From Peribacillus simplex (lineage in GTDB: Bacteria > Bacillota > Bacilli > Bacillales > DSM-1321), in the NCBI RefSeq assembly GCF_001542915.1, contig NZ_LNNH01000029.1, positions 62,001 through 126,000 of the forward strand: a stretch of 64,000 nt of DNA, read 5' to 3'. The notes below the pieces were generated by a model, which worked only from the letters and a program-made list of their open reading frames with translations, made no database searches and had not been told where the DNA came from. Of the stretch, positions 8,294 to 17,218 are shown one piece after another; the stretch's first letter is position 1, and every line of letters starts with the position of its first letter. Made by a program: the position numbers and the translations under genes.

Positions 8294-9283
8294 TTAATAG
8301 ATTAAAGCCAATATTTCCTCTTTCGTTACATTGCCAAAATAATGTTGAACATCTACCTCATCCAAAACCTCACTGATGGCGTCCCTTTCATAGCGTATCC
8401 CCGTAAGTTTTCGTTCTATATCCGCAACCTCTCCGACCCCAAAGAAATCACCGTAGATTTTACAATTTTCAATGATCCCCCTGTTCACTTCCAGACGGAT
8501 ATCAACTGACCCCACAGGAAATCTATGCGAATTCTGCAAGTTGAATTTCGGCGATTTTCCATAGTTCCATTCCCAGCTTTGATACCGTTCTTCCGAAATC
8601 TTATGGATTTGCTCCCAATCTTCCTCCGTTAGAACATACTCGGTGACCTCACCGCTATCCTTGAATATATTTTGCAGAAGGAATGAACGAAATTCCTCTA
8701 TAGACATTGGTTCTTTGAGGAATTCAGCAATATTGGCGACTCGGCTTCTTATCGATTTAATACCTTTAGACTCGATTTTATCTTTTTTCACTTTTAAAGC
8801 GGATACAATATGGTCCATTTCCGATTGGAACAACAAGGTTCCATGACTGAACATTCTGCCCTTCGTCGAAAACATCGCGTTACCCGAAATTTTCTTCCCT
8901 TCAGCCAGGATATCATTACGGCCGCTTAGCTCAGCATGGATTCCCAGTTTCTCAAGGGTTTCCACGACAGGCTGGGTGAATTTCTTAAAATTGTGGAAAC
9001 TGTCACCATCATCCTTCGTGATGAAACTGAAATTGAGATTACCTAAATCATGATAAACCGCACCGCCTCCGGAAAGCCTTCGAACAACAGTAATGCCATT
9101 TCCATCTACATAATCGGCATTGATTTCTTCAATCGTATTTTGATTTCTCCCGATGATGATTGAAGGCCGATTAATGTAGAATAGAAGATAGGTTTCATCA
9201 ATATTCAGATGTTTAAGCGCATATTCTTCAATGGCAAGATTAATTCTCGGATCCGTAATTCCCTTATTATCAATAAAAAGCAC
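8294..9283 (-). CDS. lplJ: Lipoate-protein ligase
   Basis: A 329-residue lipoate-protein ligase of the LplA/LplJ group, which adenylates lipoate and attaches it to the lipoyl domains of 2-oxoacid dehydrogenases and glycine cleavage H protein. The RRLSGGGAVYHDLGNLNFSF active-site stretch, the KISGNAMF lysine motif and the C-terminal lipoate-ligase accessory domain (about 245-329) are present. GTG at 9283 is the start, preceded by AAGGAGGAAC. It lies between yhfI and lcfB as in B. subtilis (yhfJ). Confidence 0.93.
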   Translation of the reverse strand: MLFIDNKGITDPRINLAIEEYALKHLNIDETYLLFYINRPSIIIGRNQNTIEEINADYVDGNGITVVRRLSGGGAVYHDLGNLNFSFITKDDGDSFHNFKKFTQPVVETLEKLGIHAELSGRNDILAEGKKISGNAMFSTKGRMFSHGTLLFQSEMDHIVSALKVKKDKIESKGIKSIRSRVANIAEFLKEPMSIEEFRSFLLQNIFKDSGEVTEYVLTEEDWEQIHKISEERYQSWEWNYGKSPKFNLQNSHRFPVGSVDIRLEVNRGIIENCKIYGDFFGVGEVADIERKLTGIRYERDAISEVLDEVDVQHYFGNVTKEEILALIY

Positions 9284-9328
9284 AGTTGTTCCTCCTTGTA
9301 TGCTTCATTCGCATCATTAATTTTCCCA

Positions 9329-10063
9329 TCATAGCTGGAATTCGAGATTGGTTTTCGCCACAGCTATTTCCCGTTTGAATACCTCTGATGCTTCTTTCTT
9401 CAATTGATTGATATCTCCGTAATGGGGGAGATGAGTTAACAGCAAAAGCTGCACGTCTGCCCTATCTGCTAGCATGCCCGCTTCCCTAGCCGTCATATGT
9501 CCCGCCTTTGAACCATCCATATCACTGTAAAAATTGCTTTCGCACAATAAAACATTTGCATCCTTTGCGAAGTCCGCCAGCTCATCCATATAAGAACTGT
9601 CACCTGTGTAAACGATCGAATGATTTTCAGCTTCTATCCTCATCGCAAAACAAGGGACTGGATGCTTCGTTTTCATGAATGTAAAGGTGCACGGTCCAAT
9701 GGTCAAGGGTTCATCGGCAGAATAAGCAATTCCCTTTGTCACATCTTTATACGTTAACTTTCCAAATTCGGCTTCATCTAAATCATGGCCATAGATGGGA
9801 ATGGCCCTTTTTTCGCTGCCCAAAATCTGCTGGATGAGTGCAGCGTGCTGCAGGACACCGACATCCGCTACATGATCCGGATGATAGTGGGATAAAACGA
9901 CTGCACCGAGGTCTTCGGGCTTCATATGATTTTGGAGCTGTGATAGTACACCGCTGCCACAATCAAGCAAAATGCGAAAATCTTCATATTCAAGCAAATA
10001 GCCAGAGCTTGCCTCATTTTTAGCTGGATATCCGCCCCAGCAGCCAATTACGGTGATTTTCAT
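9329..10063 (-). CDS. yhfI: MBL-fold metallo-hydrolase YhfI
   Basis: A 244-residue metallo-beta-lactamase-fold hydrolase, the same length as B. subtilis YhfI. Zinc motif HYHPDH (LSHYHPDHVAD), a central TGDSS and a later TAREAGMLA/LLLTHLPHYG segment resemble the RNase Z/ElaC branch of the superfamily, but the protein is shorter. The ATG at 10063 is chosen over 10102 because AAGGAG precedes it by nine bases and the resulting protein starts at the first beta strand (MKITVIGCWG). It is probably separate from lplJ, 45 bases downstream, or co-transcribed with it. Substrate is unknown. Confidence 0.88.
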   Translation of the reverse strand: MKITVIGCWGGYPAKNEASSGYLLEYEDFRILLDCGSGVLSQLQNHMKPEDLGAVVLSHYHPDHVADVGVLQHAALIQQILGSEKRAIPIYGHDLDEAEFGKLTYKDVTKGIAYSADEPLTIGPCTFTFMKTKHPVPCFAMRIEAENHSIVYTGDSSYMDELADFAKDANVLLCESNFYSDMDGSKAGHMTAREAGMLADRADVQLLLLTHLPHYGDINQLKKEASEVFKREIAVAKTNLEFQL

Positions 10064-10159
10064 GCATCGGCACTCCTTTTTATCTCTCAATGACTTCCCC
10101 ATTAATATAAACTATTCCCGCCTTTATTTCACCTTTTTTACTTATGTTATAAAACATAA

Positions 10160-10188
10160 TTGACAATTATAATCTGTTATAATACAAT
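10160..10188 (+). promoter_or_regulatory. Sigma-A promoter of yhfH
   Basis: TTGACA (10160-10165), 17 bases, TACAAT (10183-10188), 45 bases before the yhfH start. A consensus -35 and near-consensus -10. Confidence 0.7.
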
Positions 10189-10232
10189 ACAGATACAGAA
10201 AAAAACATAAAAAATTTCAGGAGATGATGTTC

Positions 10233-10361
10233 ATGATTCAAAGTAGCGTCGAGTTCTTCAAAAACCTGCCTCCTAAACAATGTGTGGAATGCGGAAAAAA
10301 AATCGATGAACAGCACGAATGTTATGGAATGCACTGTGACCATTGCCTTTCTGGAGAGTAA
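10233..10361 (+). CDS. yhfH: YhfH-type zinc-finger microprotein
   Basis: A 42-residue protein with two CxxC pairs (CVEC and, after 14 residues, CDHC) plus intervening Cys and His, suggesting a small zinc knuckle. Length, motif spacing and position next to yhfI match the YhfH family of bacilli. The ATG at 10233 follows CAGGAGATG. A sigma-A-like promoter and a long terminator hairpin frame it as its own transcript. The function is unknown; small zinc fingers of this sort often bind nucleic acid or protein. Confidence 0.8.
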   Translation: MIQSSVEFFKNLPPKQCVECGKKIDEQHECYGMHCDHCLSGE

Positions 10362-10435
10362 TCAGTAAGTGTTGCACCATCCGCTTCCCCAAGAGCAGGA
10401 TGATCTCATAGTCGCACAGCTTGAAACACATCGCC

Positions 10436-10487
10436 ATATAAAAAGAAGAGATGCCGTTGAACGAACGGCATCTCTTCTTTTTATATG
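10436..10487. terminator. Bidirectional terminator between yhfH and yhgD
   Basis: A perfect 23-bp inverted repeat around a GAACG-type loop, with A/T runs at both ends (AAAAAGAAGAG ... CTCTTCTTTTT). It serves the convergent yhfH and yhgD genes. Confidence 0.9.
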
Positions 10488-10503
10488 ATCTGGTTCACTG
10501 TAG

Positions 10504-11079
10504 TTAGAAAACGGATAAACCTTTGAATAAGTATATCTTGAATAGTTCAGCAATTTCTTCTTTCCCTAATGGATCATGATTCCTCTCCCAATCAAAGATA
10601 AGGGCGAGGTACATTTTCAGCATCAGGAAAGCTGTTATCTCTGGATCGCAAGGCTGGATATATTTCTTGTCGATCGCTATTTTTAGTTTTTCCTTAATGT
10701 AGGATACGATGGCCTCTTCCATTTCATTGACCATTTCCTGAACGGCCGGGGTACCAATCTCCCGCTCTTCTTGAAGGAGCTTTAAAGATAATTGATGCTC
10801 CTGCCTGAACTCGAGGATTCGATAGACGGCCCTGTGCAGATTTTCAAAAAAGGAAAATTGCTCGTCCAAAGATTGTTCAGCCTCATATTTCATTTCCTCG
10901 ATCATCCGCTGAACGATTTCCTTAAACAGCTCTTCCTTATTTTTATAAAAAGTGTAAATGGTCCCTTTACCCACATTGGCAATTTTAGCGACTTGATCCA
11001 TCGTCGTTGCCTTGTAGCCAAAAAGTGAAAAAGATTTGGTCGCAGCTTCCAAAATTAATTTTTTACGATCAACAGACAT
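10504..11079 (-). CDS. yhgD: TetR/AcrR family regulator YhgD
   Basis: A 191-residue TetR-type repressor: N-terminal helix-turn-helix (residues 8-55, AATKSFSLFGYKATTMDQVA, VGKGTIYTFYKNKEELF) and an all-helical ligand domain. The ATG at 11079 is favoured because GGGGTGGG precedes it; an in-frame extension to 11151 has no ribosome binding site. In B. subtilis yhgD follows hemEHY and precedes yhgE. Here it follows hemH directly and yhgE is absent. A stem-loop at 11171-11210 separates it from hemH, so it is probably expressed on its own. The ligand is unknown. Confidence 0.85.
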   Translation of the reverse strand: MSVDRKKLILEAATKSFSLFGYKATTMDQVAKIANVGKGTIYTFYKNKEELFKEIVQRMIEEMKYEAEQSLDEQFSFFENLHRAVYRILEFRQEHQLSLKLLQEEREIGTPAVQEMVNEMEEAIVSYIKEKLKIAIDKKYIQPCDPEITAFLMLKMYLALIFDWERNHDPLGKEEIAELFKIYLFKGLSVF

Positions 11080-11170
11080 TTCCCACCCCGATTCTGACCA
11101 AACGGACAAAATAGTCAATAATATCTTACCAAAAATATTCAGTCTTTTCAATCATTTTTTCGTTATCTGC

Positions 11171-11210
11171 AGAAAAAGATGGCTGCCCAATATCTGGGCA
11201 GCCATCTTTT
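11171..11210 (-). terminator. Terminator of the hemE-hemH unit
   Basis: AAAGATGGCTGCCCA and TGGGCAGCCATCTTT form a 15-bp stem, followed on the minus strand by TTTTC. Confidence 0.85.
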
Positions 11211-11266
11211 CCAAACCAAGTATTCAATTTAAGCCATTAAGCCCCGTTGTTAAATGAACAGACTAA

Positions 11267-12202
11267 TCAATTTTCCTGCAGGCGGTTCAAGACGATTGTC
11301 GCCAACGCATCGATGAATTCCGGCTTTACATTAGGCATATCCGGACGATAGTATGCCGCACCGATATCATCCGTCACCACTTTACATTCATAATCATTAT
11401 CATAAAGAACTTCAAGATGCTCAGCTACAAATCCAACCGGAATATATATGAAGGCTTCATAGCCTTTCGCTTGATGAAGGTTTCTCGTTAAATCCTGCAC
11501 GTCTGGTCCTAACCATGGTTCTGGCGTTTGTCCCGCGCTTTGCCAGCCAACTGCATAATGGGAAACTCCTGCATCTTTTGCAATCATCTCAGCCGTTTCC
11601 TTCAGTTGATCTGGATAAGGATCACCCAGTTGCAATATCTTTTCTGGAAGGCTATGCGCCGACACGATCAAAGCATAATTATCGCGTTCTTTTGAAGTCA
11701 TCCTTCCAATCACTGCTTTTACTTGGTCCACCCAATATTGAATGAATTTGGGCTCATCATACCAGCTCTCGACGGAAGTGATCGTCATATCACCGAATTT
11801 AGCGGCCTCGTCCTGTGCACGTCCATTATAAGACTTGACACTGAAGGTTGAAAAATGCGGAGCCAATACAATACTGACCGCTTCCTTGATGCCATCATCA
11901 TGCATCTGTTTCACTGCATCTTCAACAAAGGGTTCAATATGTTTCAATCCTAAGTATGCTTTGAATTCGATTTCTTCTTGAATCGAATTCAATTGCTTTT
12001 CAAGCGCTTCAGCTTGCCCAGCCGTTATTTTTGCCAGTGGGGACAAACCGCCAATCGCCTCGTAACGCCCTCTCAAATCGGCAATCAATTCGTCGCTCGG
12101 CCTTCTTCCATGACGAATATGTGTATAATACCTTTCAATATCCTCTTCTGTGTATGGAGTCCCGTAAGCCATGACGAGGAGGCCCATTTTTTTTCTTGAC
12201 AT
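11267..12202 (-). CDS. hemH: Ferrochelatase (coproporphyrin III type)
   Basis: A 311-residue class of Gram-positive ferrochelatase, now known to insert iron into coproporphyrin III (CpfC). Key residues are visible: the catalytic His in [10 protein letters not shown] and Glu in [12 protein letters not shown], with the N-terminal [20 protein letters not shown] signature. The ATG at 12202 follows GAGGTG; an upstream in-frame ATG at 12217 has no binding site. It lies 56 bases downstream of hemE and is probably co-transcribed with it. In B. subtilis hemY follows; here a terminator and yhgD follow instead. Confidence 0.95.
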   Translation of the reverse strand: MSRKKMGLLVMAYGTPYTEEDIERYYTHIRHGRRPSDELIADLRGRYEAIGGLSPLAKITAGQAEALEKQLNSIQEEIEFKAYLGLKHIEPFVEDAVKQMHDDGIKEAVSIVLAPHFSTFSVKSYNGRAQDEAAKFGDMTITSVESWYDEPKFIQYWVDQVKAVIGRMTSKERDNYALIVSAHSLPEKILQLGDPYPDQLKETAEMIAKDAGVSHYAVGWQSAGQTPEPWLGPDVQDLTRNLHQAKGYEAFIYIPVGFVAEHLEVLYDNDYECKVVTDDIGAAYYRPDMPNVKPEFIDALATIVLNRLQEN

Positions 12203-12258
12203 GAATTTACACCTCATTTAAAAATTTCGTATTTTCCACCCATTAAAGGTTTTTTCGG

Positions 12259-13302
12259 TTACTTCATTTTTGATGAATATTCATGAATGAAGGAAGTCAA
12301 CCTCTTCAGTGTTTCCGGATTTACGGAAGGGAAAACCCCATGTCCTAGATTGAAGATGTAGCCGTCCTGTTCCATGCCCTGATCAAGGATCCGTTTCGTC
12401 CGCTCTTCAATGACATCCCATGATGATAATAGCAGGGCAGGATCAAGATTGCCTTGCACCGGCTTTTGGATACCCATCTGTCTTGCTTCAGCGATTGGAA
12501 GCCTCCAATCCAGTCCGACTACATCGATCGGCAGGTCATTCCATTCAAGTGCCAAGTGACTTGCACCGACACCGAACATGATTAGGGGCACATTCTCTTC
12601 ACGCAATGAAGAAAAGATGCGATTCATGACCGGCTTGATGAATACACGATAATCTTCAACGTTCAATGCCCCGACCCATGAATCAAAAATTTGGATGGCC
12701 TTGACACCTGCTTTAATTTGGGACTTTACATAAACAATGATCATATCCGCTAATTTATCCATCAGTGCAAACCATGCCACAGGCTCGGAGTACATGAAGG
12801 CTTTTGTCCGATTGTAGTTTTTCGAAGGGCCCCCTTCGATCATATAGGAAGCGATCGTGAATGGTGCGCCAGAAAATCCGATCAAAGGCACGGACAACTG
12901 CTCCGTGGTCAATAATTTGATCGTGTCAAGTACGTAAGGAATGTCCGCTTCTGGGTTCAATTCCCCCAATTTCTCAACATCTTTGATTGATTGGATCGGG
13001 TTCGAGATGACTGGACCGATTCCCGACTTAATCTCTACATCCACACCGATGGCTGGTAGCGGTGTCATTATATCTTTATATAAAATGGCTGCATCCACGT
13101 CATATTGCTCTACGGGCAATCTAGTCACATAAGCACATAATTCGGGCTGATGGGTAATTTCAAAAAGGGAGTACTTCTCTTTCAATTTACGATATTCCGG
13201 CTGTGATCGGCCAGCCTGACGCATATACCAAACAGGCACATGATCCGTTTTTTCTCCTCTAGCAGCTTTTAGAAATGTATCATTCGTAATTTCCTTAGAC
13301 AT
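12259..13302 (-). CDS. hemE: Uroporphyrinogen decarboxylase
   Basis: A 347-residue enzyme that removes four carboxyl groups from uroporphyrinogen III to make coproporphyrinogen III. Signature [16 protein letters not shown] at the N-terminus, active-site Asp in [29 protein letters not shown], and the C-terminal [13 protein letters not shown] are intact. The ATG at 13302 follows AAAGGTGG. It is the first gene of a hemE-hemH unit and is divergent from hmoB, placing haem synthesis back-to-back with haem degradation. Confidence 0.96.
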   Translation of the reverse strand: MSKEITNDTFLKAARGEKTDHVPVWYMRQAGRSQPEYRKLKEKYSLFEITHQPELCAYVTRLPVEQYDVDAAILYKDIMTPLPAIGVDVEIKSGIGPVISNPIQSIKDVEKLGELNPEADIPYVLDTIKLLTTEQLSVPLIGFSGAPFTIASYMIEGGPSKNYNRTKAFMYSEPVAWFALMDKLADMIIVYVKSQIKAGVKAIQIFDSWVGALNVEDYRVFIKPVMNRIFSSLREENVPLIMFGVGASHLALEWNDLPIDVVGLDWRLPIAEARQMGIQKPVQGNLDPALLLSSWDVIEERTKRILDQGMEQDGYIFNLGHGVFPSVNPETLKRLTSFIHEYSSKMK

Positions 13303-13599
13303 TAATATCCACCTTTCAAGCAATCACGTTTCTATTTTCATTCATTCCTTAAATAGAATATCAGAAGGATGTTGAATTTCAAATTGAATCACCTTCAACT
13401 ATAGCTTTTTCTATAATGGAAGTATAGCCAACCTATATATTTGTCAGAAATTCGACTTTTTTGTCTAGTTGCAAAAACGAATTTCCACCTAGTCTGGATA
13501 ATGGACTTGAAAATATTCAGTAAAATGCAAATGGTAAAAGCGCTATTCATTGGGTAAAATGGGTATACAGGTACTATATAGGAATTGGAGGGGAAATAA
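13303..13599. other. hemE / hmoB divergent promoter region
   Basis: About 300 bases without a credible gene. For hmoB a possible promoter is TTGGGT, 16 bases, TACTAT, shortly before its ribosome binding site GGAGGGG. No operator is recognised. The pbpF gene found between these two genes in B. subtilis is absent. Confidence 0.4.
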
Positions 13600-14115
13600 A
13601 TGAATGTATACATCACGTCCGGCACTTACGAATTTATGAAAAATAAGAAAGAGAAGCATCCGGATGAAAAGATATTACTGATGCAAAATTTTGAATCTAC
13701 CGTCCTTTTACATGAAACTACAGGTAAAACGCTCTTTAGCTCCCCACGAAAGTATGAAGTCGTCGATGGGAAGGGAAATCTTCAGGATCGTGGTTATGTA
13801 GTCATGAACAATATCCCGGTCAGTGAAGAAGGACAGCCTGTATTTGAACATCAGTTTAAAAACAGGGCAGGGCTCATAGAAAATGAACCAGGTTTCGTCG
13901 CTCTGCGCATCCTGCGGCCGCTAAATTCCGAAACGTATGTCATTTTGACGATTTGGGAGAAACAGGCTGATTTTACGAACTGGAAGAAGTCCGCTTCCTT
14001 CCAGAAAGCGCATGACAGCGGGGTTAAACCTGCCGTTACGAACTCCAGTCAGAAGCTGTTTACTGGTGATGCCTATGTAACACAATATACATTGGTACAA
14101 GATTCGGAAGAATAG
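13600..14115 (+). CDS. hmoB: Haem-degrading monooxygenase HmoB
   Basis: A 171-residue antibiotic-biosynthesis-monooxygenase (ABM) fold protein matching B. subtilis HmoB/YhgC (166). It breaks open haem oxidatively to free iron. The C-terminal ABM half contains RPLNSETYVILTIWE and FTNWKKSASFQKAH, the signature region with the catalytic Trp and an Asn region upstream; the N-terminal half is a degenerate repeat. The ATG at 13600 follows TTGGAGGGGAA. It is divergent from hemE and ends near a 21-bp perfect hairpin. Confidence 0.88.
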   Translation: MNVYITSGTYEFMKNKKEKHPDEKILLMQNFESTVLLHETTGKTLFSSPRKYEVVDGKGNLQDRGYVVMNNIPVSEEGQPVFEHQFKNRAGLIENEPGFVALRILRPLNSETYVILTIWEKQADFTNWKKSASFQKAHDSGVKPAVTNSSQKLFTGDAYVTQYTLVQDSEE

Positions 14116-14124
14116 TTCCTTTCG

Positions 14125-14170
14125 ATGCAGAATGAGGCCCGTTCTATTAAGAACGGGCCTCATTCTGCAT
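14125..14170. terminator. 21-bp perfect hairpin after hmoB
   Basis: A perfect 21-bp inverted repeat (arms 14125-14145 and 14150-14170) around an ATTA loop. It stands just after the hmoB stop and is placed like a terminator, but there is no T-tract on either side. Confidence 0.6.
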
Positions 14171-14183
14171 GACTTGAAGAAAT

Positions 14184-14345
14184 TCAAAGATCATCTGCAG
14201 TTTTTCTGGTTCTAGAATTGCCCGTTTCTTTCCACTTCGAACACTCGCTTATCAAGTGGCGGTCTGCCCTCGGAGCTTTTTCCGCTGGATTTCCTAGGAT
14301 TTCATTTAAAAAGCAGGAGTCTTGCACTCCGTTCCAATCATGTTG
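14184..14345 (-). repeat. Degenerate dispersed Bacillaceae intergenic repeat, copy 1
   Basis: Read on the minus strand, this has the landmarks GGAACGGAGTGCAAGACTCC, then AGCGGAAAAAGCTCCGAGG, then GATAAGCGAGTG followed by GAAGTGGAAAGAAACGG. The last block recurs at 55990-56025 in the other orientation. I recall such a composite repeat in many Bacillaceae intergenic regions. The 68-codon ORF inside it is regarded as spurious. There is no other gene between hmoB and the PAP2 gene. Confidence 0.5.
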
Positions 14346-14466
14346 GTTATGATTTTCTAAAGTCTTCATCGTTTTAGGTGAATGTATCATCCATCCGACA
14401 AATTCCTTGTTTATTTCCAGGGAAATGCAACGGATGTTTACAAATATTTCAGTTTGTGATCCATTT

Positions 14467-15081
14467 TTAAATGAATCTCCCCAGCAGCTTATATAAGTTA
14501 CACCAGATTAGGGTGAATGCGATACCCAATGAATACCCAGCCAATATATCTGTTGGAAAATGGACATTCATGGCAATCCGACTGAGTCCTATCAAAAGGA
14601 TGAGGAAAAAGAAGCCGATTCCCACCACCCATTTCAATGAGTTTCGCTTAACTTCTATTATGATGAAATAAGCCAAGAGACTGAAGAATATCAGCCCAAC
14701 CATGGCATGGCCGCTTGGAAAACTGAATCCGGATGCATCCACAAGCTGATCGTCAGGCCGTTCTCTTTTGACTTGATTTTTTATCCTCCTATTTATTATA
14801 TCGGCTCCCCCCATTCCGATCGAGAATAGGGCCATCTTTAAGTAATCCTTCTTAACGATCCATAAATAGAGAACAACCAGTATGCTTCCAAAACCAATGA
14901 CCATGGACTTCCCAAGATAGGTGATGTACCTTAAAAACGAGAACGACAATGTATGTTCAGCAACGGCAAAGTCCAAGTATGTATCAAGCGCCAAGGTCCG
15001 CTCACCCAGAACCTCATGCACTAGCAAAAAGAATAGCAATAAGCACAGCAAAACTATTGCAATCCATGAGTGTTTAATCAT
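14467..15081 (-). CDS. PAP2 family phosphatase
   Basis: A 204-residue membrane phosphatase of the PAP2 superfamily with about six transmembrane helices. All three motifs are complete: K101-x6-RP (KNQVKRERP), PSGH at 122-125, and SR-x5-H174-x3-D178 (SRIAMNVHFPTD). Family members dephosphorylate phosphatidic acid, phosphatidylglycerophosphate or undecaprenyl pyrophosphate on the outer membrane face. Which of these applies is not evident. The ATG at 15081 follows GAGGAGAG. It is divergent from the yhaA-like gene. Confidence 0.88.
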   Translation of the reverse strand: MIKHSWIAIVLLCLLLFFLLVHEVLGERTLALDTYLDFAVAEHTLSFSFLRYITYLGKSMVIGFGSILVVLYLWIVKKDYLKMALFSIGMGGADIINRRIKNQVKRERPDDQLVDASGFSFPSGHAMVGLIFFSLLAYFIIIEVKRNSLKWVVGIGFFFLILLIGLSRIAMNVHFPTDILAGYSLGIAFTLIWCNLYKLLGRFI

Positions 15082-15168
15082 ACAAAACTCTCCTCAGCGA
15101 CTATTTTACTCTGATTATTCAGAATATGATATACTATTCAACATTAAACCAAGCATGGGAGGTACAAT

Positions 15169-16380
15169 ATGATACACCAATTACACGCCCTTCTGGAAGG
15201 TTCTTACGATGAAATGGTTTCCATCAGAAGGTATCTTCATCAGCATCCCGAGCTTTCGTTTCATGAAACAAAAACTGCCGGCTTCATCGCTAACTATTAT
15301 GAAAAACTGGGAATCGAGCACAAAACCAATATAGGCGGAAATGGGATCATCGCAACGATCACTGGCAGCAAACCCGGTAAAACGGTGGCATTGCGTGCTG
15401 ATTTCGATGCCTTACCCATTCAAGATGAAAAAGAGGTTTCCTACAAATCCACCGTACCAGGCGTCATGCATGCCTGTGGACACGATGGCCATACTGCGGC
15501 ACTCCTTGTCCTAGCTAAAAACCTGAATGAGCTGAAGGATGAGCTCGAAGGCCGCTATGTATTCATCCACCAGCATGCTGAAGAATATGCTCCAGGTGGC
15601 GCCAAGCCAATGATCGAGGCTGGCTGCCTTGATGGGGTGGATGTCATTTTCGGTACCCACTTATGGGCTACGGTGCCGACTGGAACTGTTCAATACACCT
15701 ACGGACCGCTTATGGCTGCTGCTGACCGTTTTGAAATCCTCATTCAAGGACAAGGCGGACATGGAGCACAGCCACATAAAACCCGTGATGCAATCGTCGC
15801 CGGCTCCCAGCTAGTCACGAACTTGCAGCAAATCGTAAGCCGCCGCCTTAATCCGATAGATTCTGCAGTCATCACCATCGGTTCCTTTGTAGCTGATAAT
15901 GCCTTTAATGTCATTGCTGATAAAGCCAGAATAATCGGGACAGTCCGGACCTTCAAGGAGGACGTCCGTTCATTTATCAGCGAAGAGATAGAGCGGGTTG
16001 TTAAAGGAACCTGCATGGCTGCGGACTGTACCTACGATTATCAGTACTTCCAAGGGTATCCGGCTGTTATCCCGCATGACGAGGAAACGAAATTCCTTAT
16101 CGAGAGCACCAAGGCCATCAAGGAAGTATCGGTTACGGAACAAATTGATCCGGATATGACAGGAGAAGATTTTTCTTATTATTTACAAAAGGTGAAGGGA
16201 ACATTCTTTTTTACAGGTGCCAGGCCAAATGATGCACAAACGTACCCCCATCATCATCCCTTATTTGATATGGATGAAAAGGCCATGCTCATTGCTGCAA
16301 AAATTTTAGGCACGGCAGCGGTAACTTATCATACTAAGGATCAATCAGCACTCAATGCGAACGAATCTTTATTACGGTAA
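15169..16380 (+). CDS. yhaA: M20 family amidohydrolase (YhaA-like)
   Basis: A 403-residue M20D-type zinc amidohydrolase (hippurate hydrolase / N-acyl-amino-acid deacylase group). Visible: HQHPELSFHE at 25-35, metal ligands in MHACGHDGHT (about 101), general-base stretch HQHAEE (about 134), lid/dimerisation domain at about 180-290 (GQGGHGAQPH), and the C-terminal YPHHHPLFD. The ATG at 15169 follows GGGAGG. Position next to the ecs genes matches B. subtilis yhaA. The substrate is unknown; family members release amino acids from N-acylated forms. Confidence 0.85.
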   Translation: MIHQLHALLEGSYDEMVSIRRYLHQHPELSFHETKTAGFIANYYEKLGIEHKTNIGGNGIIATITGSKPGKTVALRADFDALPIQDEKEVSYKSTVPGVMHACGHDGHTAALLVLAKNLNELKDELEGRYVFIHQHAEEYAPGGAKPMIEAGCLDGVDVIFGTHLWATVPTGTVQYTYGPLMAAADRFEILIQGQGGHGAQPHKTRDAIVAGSQLVTNLQQIVSRRLNPIDSAVITIGSFVADNAFNVIADKARIIGTVRTFKEDVRSFISEEIERVVKGTCMAADCTYDYQYFQGYPAVIPHDEETKFLIESTKAIKEVSVTEQIDPDMTGEDFSYYLQKVKGTFFFTGARPNDAQTYPHHHPLFDMDEKAMLIAAKILGTAAVTYHTKDQSALNANESLLR

Positions 16381-16382
16381 GG

Positions 16383-16412
16383 GAAAAGGGACGGGTTACT
16401 CCCGTCCCTTCA
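16383..16412. terminator. Hairpin between yhaA and ecsC
   Basis: AAGGGACGGG and CCCGTCCCTT around TTACT, between two convergent genes. It overlaps the ecsC stop codon at 16410. T-tracts are poor. Confidence 0.6.
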
Positions 16413-17114
16413 ATCTTTAAGCAGCCTGATTCGATAACAATTGACAGCCGTCTCCCCGAGCTGCTCCAGTAAATGATGGTTAGCATATGCACCGACAGCG
16501 GCGCCCAATCCCGGCACGAGCTGGAACATCTTGATGACATCGATATGATCGCGATATTCCTGCTGAAGCTCTTGCCAATTAATTTCAGGTACATCACCCA
16601 ACCCCCATTCTTCTATCACATGTAATATCTCCAACCGTTTCTGCTCGCTTGAGAATGCCATCTGGAAAATATGGAGGATAAACAAACGTTCCTCATATTT
16701 ATTGGGATCGAAACCATATAAACGGGATATTTCAAATAGTAACTTCATCTTGATGCTTAACAGTAAAGGGAAATCAGCCAGACCTATCAAGAGCCCTGCC
16801 GCACCTGTTCCCACACCCTCTATAATCGCCGTTTTGCGATGTGCCGCGACCGTTTCCGTAATCCATTCTTCTTTTTGCTGTAAGGAAAGGAGCATTACAT
16901 TCTTCTCTTTGGACATATATTTAGATCCTGATAATACTGCCTCGATCATGCTCTTAATGCTATCTGCAATCATTTTGTGCACACGGTCCGGAATGAAACC
17001 ATTCACTTTCGTTTGCGCCTTTTTTGACATGCGTTCGAACTTGCCTGATTTCTTGGTCATCTTCTTTTTCCATGTAACTAGCTCCGCTAAGGCCCTTTGT
17101 TCATACTCATTCAT
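16410..17114 (-). CDS. ecsC: EcsC family protein
   Basis: A 234-residue EcsC protein (B. subtilis 236). A basic N-terminal helix region is followed by the family glycine-rich hydrophobic stretch (GVGTGAAGLLIGLADFPLLL, about 100-120), then an amphipathic helical C-terminus. It accompanies the EcsAB transporter but its biochemical role is unknown. The ATG at 17114 is preceded by a GGGGGTG site. A terminator-like hairpin (17184-17213) stands between ecsB and ecsC, so ecsC may have separate or read-through expression. Confidence 0.9.
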   Translation of the reverse strand: MNEYEQRALAELVTWKKKMTKKSGKFERMSKKAQTKVNGFIPDRVHKMIADSIKSMIEAVLSGSKYMSKEKNVMLLSLQQKEEWITETVAAHRKTAIIEGVGTGAAGLLIGLADFPLLLSIKMKLLFEISRLYGFDPNKYEERLFILHIFQMAFSSEQKRLEILHVIEEWGLGDVPEINWQELQQEYRDHIDVIKMFQLVPGLGAAVGAYANHHLLEQLGETAVNCYRIRLLKD

Positions 17115-17183
17115 TTAAGCACCCCCGTTATGTATGTATATACTTTTCTCAAGGTTTTTAGTGTTCATTTCCTTTTCTTATAC

Positions 17184-17213
17184 GAAAAAGCTGATTTTAT
17201 GAAAAATCAGCTC
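17184..17213 (-). terminator. Terminator after ecsB
   Basis: GAGCTGATTTT and AAAATCAGCT with a CAT loop, followed on the minus strand by TTTTTCG. Confidence 0.75.
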
Positions 17214-17218
17214 CCCGT

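Noticed and set aside
13395..13625. 76-codon minus-strand ORF upstream of hemE
   Set aside because: It crosses the hmoB start region and has no ribosome binding site or family resemblance.
14184..14390. 68-codon minus-strand ORF
   Set aside because: It lies on the degenerate intergenic repeat, has no start signals and no protein-like pattern.
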